From Orychophragmus violaceus (Eukaryota; Streptophyta; Magnoliopsida; Brassicales; Brassicaceae): a DNA stretch of 64,000 bases. The number at the start of each line of letters is the position of its first letter. Position 1 is the first letter of the stretch. Below, piece after piece: positions 59,101 to 64,000 of the stretch. The notes under the pieces are model-generated. The model saw only the letters and a list, made by a program, of their open reading frames with translations, was not told the origin of the DNA and searched no databases. Location: the NCBI GenBank assembly GCA_030180135.1, contig CM058231.1:34661034-34725033 (forward strand), written 5' to 3'. A program made the position numbers and the translations under genes.

Positions 59101-59376
59101 GTTGATGCTGCTCTTAAGCATGAATGGTTCCGTGAAGTCCCTCTGCCAAAATCCAAAGATTTCATGCCTACTTTCCCTGCTCAACATGCCCAAGACAGGT
59201 GCGGAGATTTCCCTAAAACTGAAACGCTCACTGTTTGAATTTAATTCTGTCTCTAACCTTTTCCTTCTGTGCCAAGACGTGGAAAGAGGATGATAAAGAG
59301 CCCTGATCCTCTGGAAGAGCAACGTAGGAAGGAATTAACACAAACCGAACTTGGGTCTGGTGGTCTGTTTGGCTGA
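56170..59376 (+). CDS. Cyclin-dependent kinase G2 (CDKG2-like), six exons
   Basis: Ser/Thr kinase of the CDKG (CDK10/11-like) group, partnered by L-type cyclins and known in Arabidopsis for roles in splicing, meiotic pairing and flowering. Exons 56170-57911, 58367-58502, 58589-58677, 58892-59003, 59092-59198 and 59277-59376 join in frame to 761 residues. The N-terminal half is a charged, RS-like disordered region with a PPPPP run. The kinase domain starts near residue 416: EGTYGVVY loop, PLTALRE cyclin-binding helix (from residue 456), HRDLK (Asp539), DFGLA (Asp557), then TLWYRAPELLLG and DMWSLGCIMAELL. The protein ends ELGSGGLFG. All key catalytic residues are present. The best match by memory is At1g67580. 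Confidence 0.96.
57903..58055 (+). repeat. 87-base tandem duplication including the exon 1 splice donor
   Basis: TTGGTACAGGTAAAGCCC occurs at 57903 and 57990. The second copy contains a second donor GT at 57999-58000. Use of it would read TAA immediately after the exon 1 codons (TAC AGG TAA), so the first donor must be the productive one. Confidence 0.9.
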
Positions 59377-60985
59377 AGTGTGGCACACCGATTGAAGATA
59401 GCAGTTGGTAGCCAAACTTGATGCTCTCAGATGCCTTGGAATTACCACATTTAGGCGAGGGTTGCTGCTTAAGCGGAGGTTGGAACATTTGTATCTCAGA
59501 CTATCATTTGCACTTTGTTTACTCATTTCGAGGGTCCATGGTGATTTGTGAAGATGATTTTCCTCCTATCACCAGCTAGATTCCCTGCAGGTTTAATGTG
59601 TTCACAAGCTAGGCTGGTCACTGGTCAGTTAGTAGTGCTGCAGCTTTCTGACAATGCCTGTTCTTCAAGGTGTGACATTACAATAAAAACTCATTCATGT
59701 ATGTAGACAGTGTTATTGAATAGTGACCTTTTCTTATTATATTGAGGGAGAGAACTTATTCTTTTCACCTACAATCCTCTTAATCAACTCTGTGTGTTTT
59801 TTTTTAATCATGTAATATTGACATTGTGATTGCAAGAAACACTGGTGCTGAAGTGGAGGTGACAGTCGTCTTTGAAGAAGAAAGATGGTTGCCGATGAAG
59901 CTCTACAAGGTAACATATAGTGGTGATGTTTGTAGGGTTGTAACTTGCTTTGTTTCCCTCCCAAAATCGCATATAACTGGTTCTCTAAAATCAGGTGGTT
60001 GCTCTGAAACCTCAGAAATATTATTGTCTATGGTTTGTAGGAAAAACATTGTTTCTTTGGATTCCTTTTCTACTTTAATCGCTTTAGGAGCTCGTGGCTG
60101 CAAATAAAGTAAATCCTGGGTACGTGTAAGTCGTAACACAGCTTAATAAACCATCCAAGTTCTCTGAAATAAACCTATTTTGTTTACTGTTTTCTGTACC
60201 CTAGCTTCTGTTGTTGACTGCCAAGTGCTTGAAACGCGCTTTATTAGGCTTTCATTAGTAAAACTTTGTTTGTTTCAATCTTTAAAGAAGCATTTGCGAG
60301 TGACTTGTGTAAACTTTCTTTTGTGCATGTGCATTCATTCGACGATTTTGACATTTTCCCCACGGTTTTAGCCGGGTAATAGCAGTATTTTCAAGCTGTA
60401 ACTCTTGCCCGGAGTACACTGGAAATGGTGCTGCAAGGTCCGGGTCATTTTCAAAGAGTTAATGCTCGAGAGAATGAATGATAAAGTTCCGGATTTTGCA
60501 TTAGACATGTATCAATCATTTCACATACAACTTGCGGGAGTGTGTTGGTGGTTTAATAGCTTTCTGCCTCATATTGTTATTTGAGAGGAGTCGATATCAT
60601 TGCGTAGCCAAGTGTTTGCAAAAAGAACACTCGCGAAGTGGTCAATTGCTCGAATTGGTCGAAATCTGGACCATGCATTGCAGCATTGTGGCGCCGATCC
60701 ATATCGAGATTCTAAATAAATAAAAAACAGTCCGTAACATCGTGTAAAAAGAGGTTTTACCAAGTAATTTTAGTCGCAGGAAATCTAAACATAGAAAAAT
60801 GATATAATTTTGGGTATATGGCAAAAGGGTGAACCTGTTTTTTGGTCATTGAGAGCTGAAAACTAGTTTCCCAAGCACAAAGGTAACGAGAGAATGAAGA
60901 ATATTGTCTACAGTCTACCCGAATATCGTTATCCATTGATTCCACATCACTTTCTTAATGTGAGAAATTTAAATGGAGAGAACAT
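59377..60985. other. 3' UTR and downstream flank of CDKG2
   Basis: The first 300 bases fit a 3' UTR. AATAAA at 59682-59687 is a good polyadenylation signal. Beyond about 59760 no gene or domain was recognised; the neighbouring Arabidopsis gene was not found here. Confidence 0.5.
59682..59687 (+). terminator. Candidate polyadenylation signal of CDKG2
   Basis: AATAAA, 306 bases after the stop codon. Confidence 0.5.
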
Positions 60986-62378
60986 TCTGTTACGATTTTG
61001 AATTGAAGAAGTGAATGTGTATTGATTTAATCGTTTCTGTACACTATATATACAACTAATATGAAACCGTAATACTAAACTGAACGTATACAATTATAAG
61101 TTACATTTGAACTTTCCCTCCAATAAGACCCTTCAAGATGAGTTTCGGAAAATGTTTAAAAGACTCATCTTGGACTTCAAATATTCAAATGGTCTTGGAA
61201 AGAGTGGTTTAGTACATATGTCAGCCACTTTGATCTTCAGTTCGAACATGTATAGTCTTCATGATCCTACGGTCAAGTCTTTCTCGAACTAAGTGACAAT
61301 ATGATTATATATCCTTAGTCCTCTCATGAAAGACAAGATTAGTGGCGATATAGATGGCTGCAGTGCTATCTGAAAACAAGATCAGAATGTCTGTTGAGAT
61401 AGCCTGCAAATCACGTAGAAGCTTCAACAACCAAACCATTTCACATGTCGCCAAGGAAAGTGCTCTATATTCTGCTTTTGCATATGATAGATATACTGTA
61501 ACTTGTTTCTTGGACCTCCATGAAATGTGAGAGTCTCCAATAAACATACAAGAACCTGTGGTAGATCTGCGGCTATCAGGACAAGCTGCCTAATCTGAAT
61601 CTGCAAATCCCTTTAATGTCAAATCATTGGAAGCAGAGTGAAAGAGCCCTTGACCAATACTGCCTTTTATGTACTGCAAAACTCTGTATAAAGCCTGAAG
61701 AAGAGATGTACGAGGAGCTGCAAAAGATTGTCAAAGCTTATTACCAGCAAAAGTAATATTTGGCCGAGTAATAGTTAGGTACATTAGACGGCCAACCAGA
61801 CTTCTATACATCTCTATGTCCGGTAGCAAATCACCATCTTCTTTAGAAAGTTTAAGATTAGGAATCATTGGAGTAGAATACGGTTTACATCCCAACAATC
61901 CAGTAGATATAAGAAGCTCTGAAGCATACTTTCTCTGACATAGAGAAATTCCTTATGATGTTCTTGCAACTTCTAAGCCAAGGAAGTATTTCAAATCACC
62001 AAGATCCCTCAACTTAAATCTCTGTTTCAAAGCAGCAATGGTTGTTGATGGAGCAGAATCACTAGTACTGGCGATGACAATATAATCAACATAGACAAGA
62101 ACTGCAATAAACTCTCCTTCATTGCTTTTATGGAACATAGTATATCACCTTCTCCTTTCTTAAACCCCAAAGATAGTAAGGATTCAGAGAACTTCAAAAA
62201 CCACTACCTTGACACTTGTTTGAGGCCATATATGGACTTCTTCAAACGACAAACTGCATTCTTAGGTAATGATAATCCCCTTCTTTCTGCATAGCCATCA
62301 TGCAACCTCATATATATTTCGTCCTCCAAATCTCGTTCAAGAAAACGTTTGAGATATCCAGTTGCTTAAGAGACCACT
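60986..62378 (-). mobile_element. Decayed Copia element of another family
   Basis: Minus-strand remnants: a possible short LTR at about 60986-61120 (plus strand begins TGTTACGA), polypurine-like AGGGAAAGTTC complement, then RNase H and RT pieces. The integrase, gag and 5' LTR are absent. The element is cut at 62379 by a CACTA-like end. Confidence 0.6.
61305..62378 (-). pseudogene. Copia RT/RNase H fragments
   Basis: From right to left on the minus strand: QLDISN, FLERDLEDEIYMRLHDGY, YGLKQ-type region, then VLVYVDYIVIAS (the second catalytic Asp of YVDD replaced by Tyr), LRDLGDLKYFLGLEVA, and RNase H pieces (AEYRALSLATCEMVWLLKLL, LFSDSTAAIYIA). Multiple stops and frameshifts; not functional. 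Confidence 0.85.
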
Positions 62379-62466
62379 CACTACAATAAAACAGCGTTTT
62401 CGCGACTGCACTTTTAATCGCAGAATAGTCGTTAATCGGGGTTTTACGACAAACATACGACTAAAT
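62379..62466. mobile_element. CACTA-like terminus, truncated
   Basis: CACTACAATAAAAC begins at 62379 inside the Copia RT remnant, followed by short subterminal motifs around GCGACT and AGTCGT. It is cut after 88 bases by the next LTR. Fits an En/Spm (CACTA) end, but no partner end is in the window. Confidence 0.45.
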
Positions 62467-63113
62467 TGTTGGGATTGTGTCCTGAAATCACGCTTGTACT
62501 CACTCCTAATGATAGTTGTGTGTCGAGATCAGACATTTGTATAATACTGGGTGGTTGCAATGTTTTGCTAGAAGCCTCTTGCAGTCTGTAAGTTGTATAC
62601 TTACTGCCAGTATTATATGATCCTATAGGGTCACACACCTAAGCAAACTGGAAGCATAAATATGGGAATGATCATTATGGTAATGATCATGTTGATGTGT
62701 ATTGGATACACATTGATATTGAGTTTTATAGTGGTGTGTCGATCGACACAGTGAGTGCATCGATCGACACAGATCGGGTTTCGAAACTGACGTTTCGATT
62801 TCATGACTTAAACAAATTGGATTAATCCAATGATCGGTTTAATCATCCCAAGTCTATATAAAGGCTTATATGGTCGACCTGGAACCCTAGCCGTTCATTT
62901 TCTGTTGCAGAGAAAGCAGAGCCACCTAAACTCAGCGTTCCCAAGATCCGGCACTAGCATCCCGGCTTTCCAGCTTTGTGTGCGTGTGTATCTGGTAGAG
63001 GCGAAGCACCTGAGTCGTTGCTGATCTCGATTACCATTCATTCCGCTGCCATCTCTGAGGTAAACACGAGATCAATGATTCAATAACTCAAGCCCTAGAT
63101 CCTAGGCTTTCCA
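62467..63113 (+). repeat. 5' LTR of the third Copia element
   Basis: About 647 bases, alignable with the LTRs of A (shared GTTTTGCTAGAAGCC-like and TAGGGTCACACACCTAAGC segments) but diverged. The right end is degenerate (TTTCCA before ATAG and the primer site), so the exact boundary is uncertain. Confidence 0.75.
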
Positions 63114-64000
63114 ATAGTGGTATCAGAGCTATTAGGGTTTAATCCATTGAATCTGAGGCTTGTAATTCGAATTATGATGTATTTGAATAGATTTAAGCCT
63201 GCTAGATCATGTTTTGAACGAATAAATCTCGGATTAAGTTTCTGCTTTAAAACGATGATCGAGTGTTTTCGCATAGTGTCGATCGACACTAATCGTGTGT
63301 CGGTCGACACACCGCGAAACACGTATAAAATTTTAGGGTTTCGATCTTTGAGATCGAGTTTCTGTTGCCCTACTGTGTCGATCGACACACTGGGTTGTGT
63401 CGGTCGACACAGGCTATGCGAAAGGATAGATCGGTTCAATTGGATTGAACCGGTTATCTCACATGGTTATGTCGGTTAAATCGGTTAATTGGATGAACCG
63501 CTTCAATTAGATTGGACTGGTTATCTCAATTATTTTAGAACCGGTTTAATTGGTTGATTTCGGTTAAATTAGATTTACGGGTTATCAACCCGGTTCAATT
63601 GGATTGAACCGGAAACCCTTTGTTTTTTGGAAAGGTTGCGTCGACCGATACAAGAATGTGTCGATCGACACACCACTCGCAGATTTGGTGGTTGGACCTC
63701 AAACTGCGAATACCAAATCAAATCTAATTCCTTGCTCCTAGATTAACTCAAACTTAATGAATCCAGATGTTTTAATTAACTTAAAAAAAACTTCTTGGAT
63801 GCATATTGGATATGCATCAAGATTAAATAGTCCTTTTCCTCAACTAAAATATCAAGTGACCTTGATGTCTTGCCCGATCTTGTCTACTGTCAATACTCGT
63901 TTCGTTGTTGGATAGTCTTGGAGTCCTTGGTATCCACAACTACATGAGTAAGACAGGTGATCATTGATAGACTTGTAGTGCGACTGTCAATGATCACAAG
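62467..64000 (+). mobile_element. Left end of a third A/B-family Copia element
   Basis: LTR from 62467 (TGTTGGGATTGTG) to about 63113, initiator-Met primer site at 63118-63129, then leader sharing GATGTCTTGCCCGATCTTG-like sequence with Copia A. The window ends before gag. It contains paired-palindrome modules at about 62732-62780, 63272-63318, 63372-63418 and 63637-63681. Confidence 0.85.

Noticed and set aside
59826..60107. Possible small gene downstream of CDKG2
   Set aside because: No domain, no splice-supported extension; may be part of a long 3' UTR.

Overview
This is nuclear DNA of a crucifer (Brassicaceae). Two ordinary plant genes frame the window: a remorin at the left (1009-2327, +) and a cyclin-dependent kinase of the CDKG2 type at the right (56170-59376, +). 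From memory, the Arabidopsis thaliana counterparts are At1g67590 (remorin) and At1g67580 (CDKG2), which are neighbours, so the window looks like one conserved gene pair pushed about 54 kb apart. Both genes have plant-type GT-AG introns and open frames. No bacterial or organellar features were seen.

Almost everything between and after the two genes is a nest of transposable elements whose boundaries can be read from terminal repeats and target-site duplications (TSDs). From left to right: (A) a Copia element 2324-9589 that abuts the remorin stop codon; a minisatellite 10290-11245; (E) a gag-only Gypsy-like element 11640-28038 with about 2.1 kb LTRs. The gag of E is split by a Helitron (14752-17688) carrying a captured Ca2+-ATPase gene fragment, and its right LTR is split by (B) a young Copia element on the minus strand (19674-26958, TSD TGTTT). 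Then come a second Helitron terminus (28738), a MITE (29790-30052) with a tandem duplicate, a long-inverted-repeat Mutator-like element (31825-33892) and a SINE with two tRNA-like heads (34951-35303).

The largest structure is a MULE, 36143-54841, with 201 bp terminal inverted repeats and a 10 bp TSD. It carries a shortened mudrA-type transposase and, convergent to it, a GRF zinc-finger coiled-coil membrane protein. A Gypsy element (F, 39396-54513, TSD CACTG, LTRs about 3.9 kb with a long purine-only tract) sits 18 bp upstream of that second gene's ATG. The left LTR of F is itself interrupted by (G) a gag-only Athila-like element (43103-48197, TSD TTCGA). The order of insertion is therefore MULE, then F, then G; and E, then the Helitron and B. 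After CDKG2 there is a decayed minus-strand Copia, a CACTA-like terminus and the left end of a third A/B-type Copia element that runs off the window.

The most unusual recurring signal is a short paired-palindrome module (TCGATCGA-cored, two palindromes about 20 bp apart, usually next to GCG or GGCGA). It recurs in the LTRs and leaders of three Copia elements and inside the coding region of the unrelated Gypsy element G.
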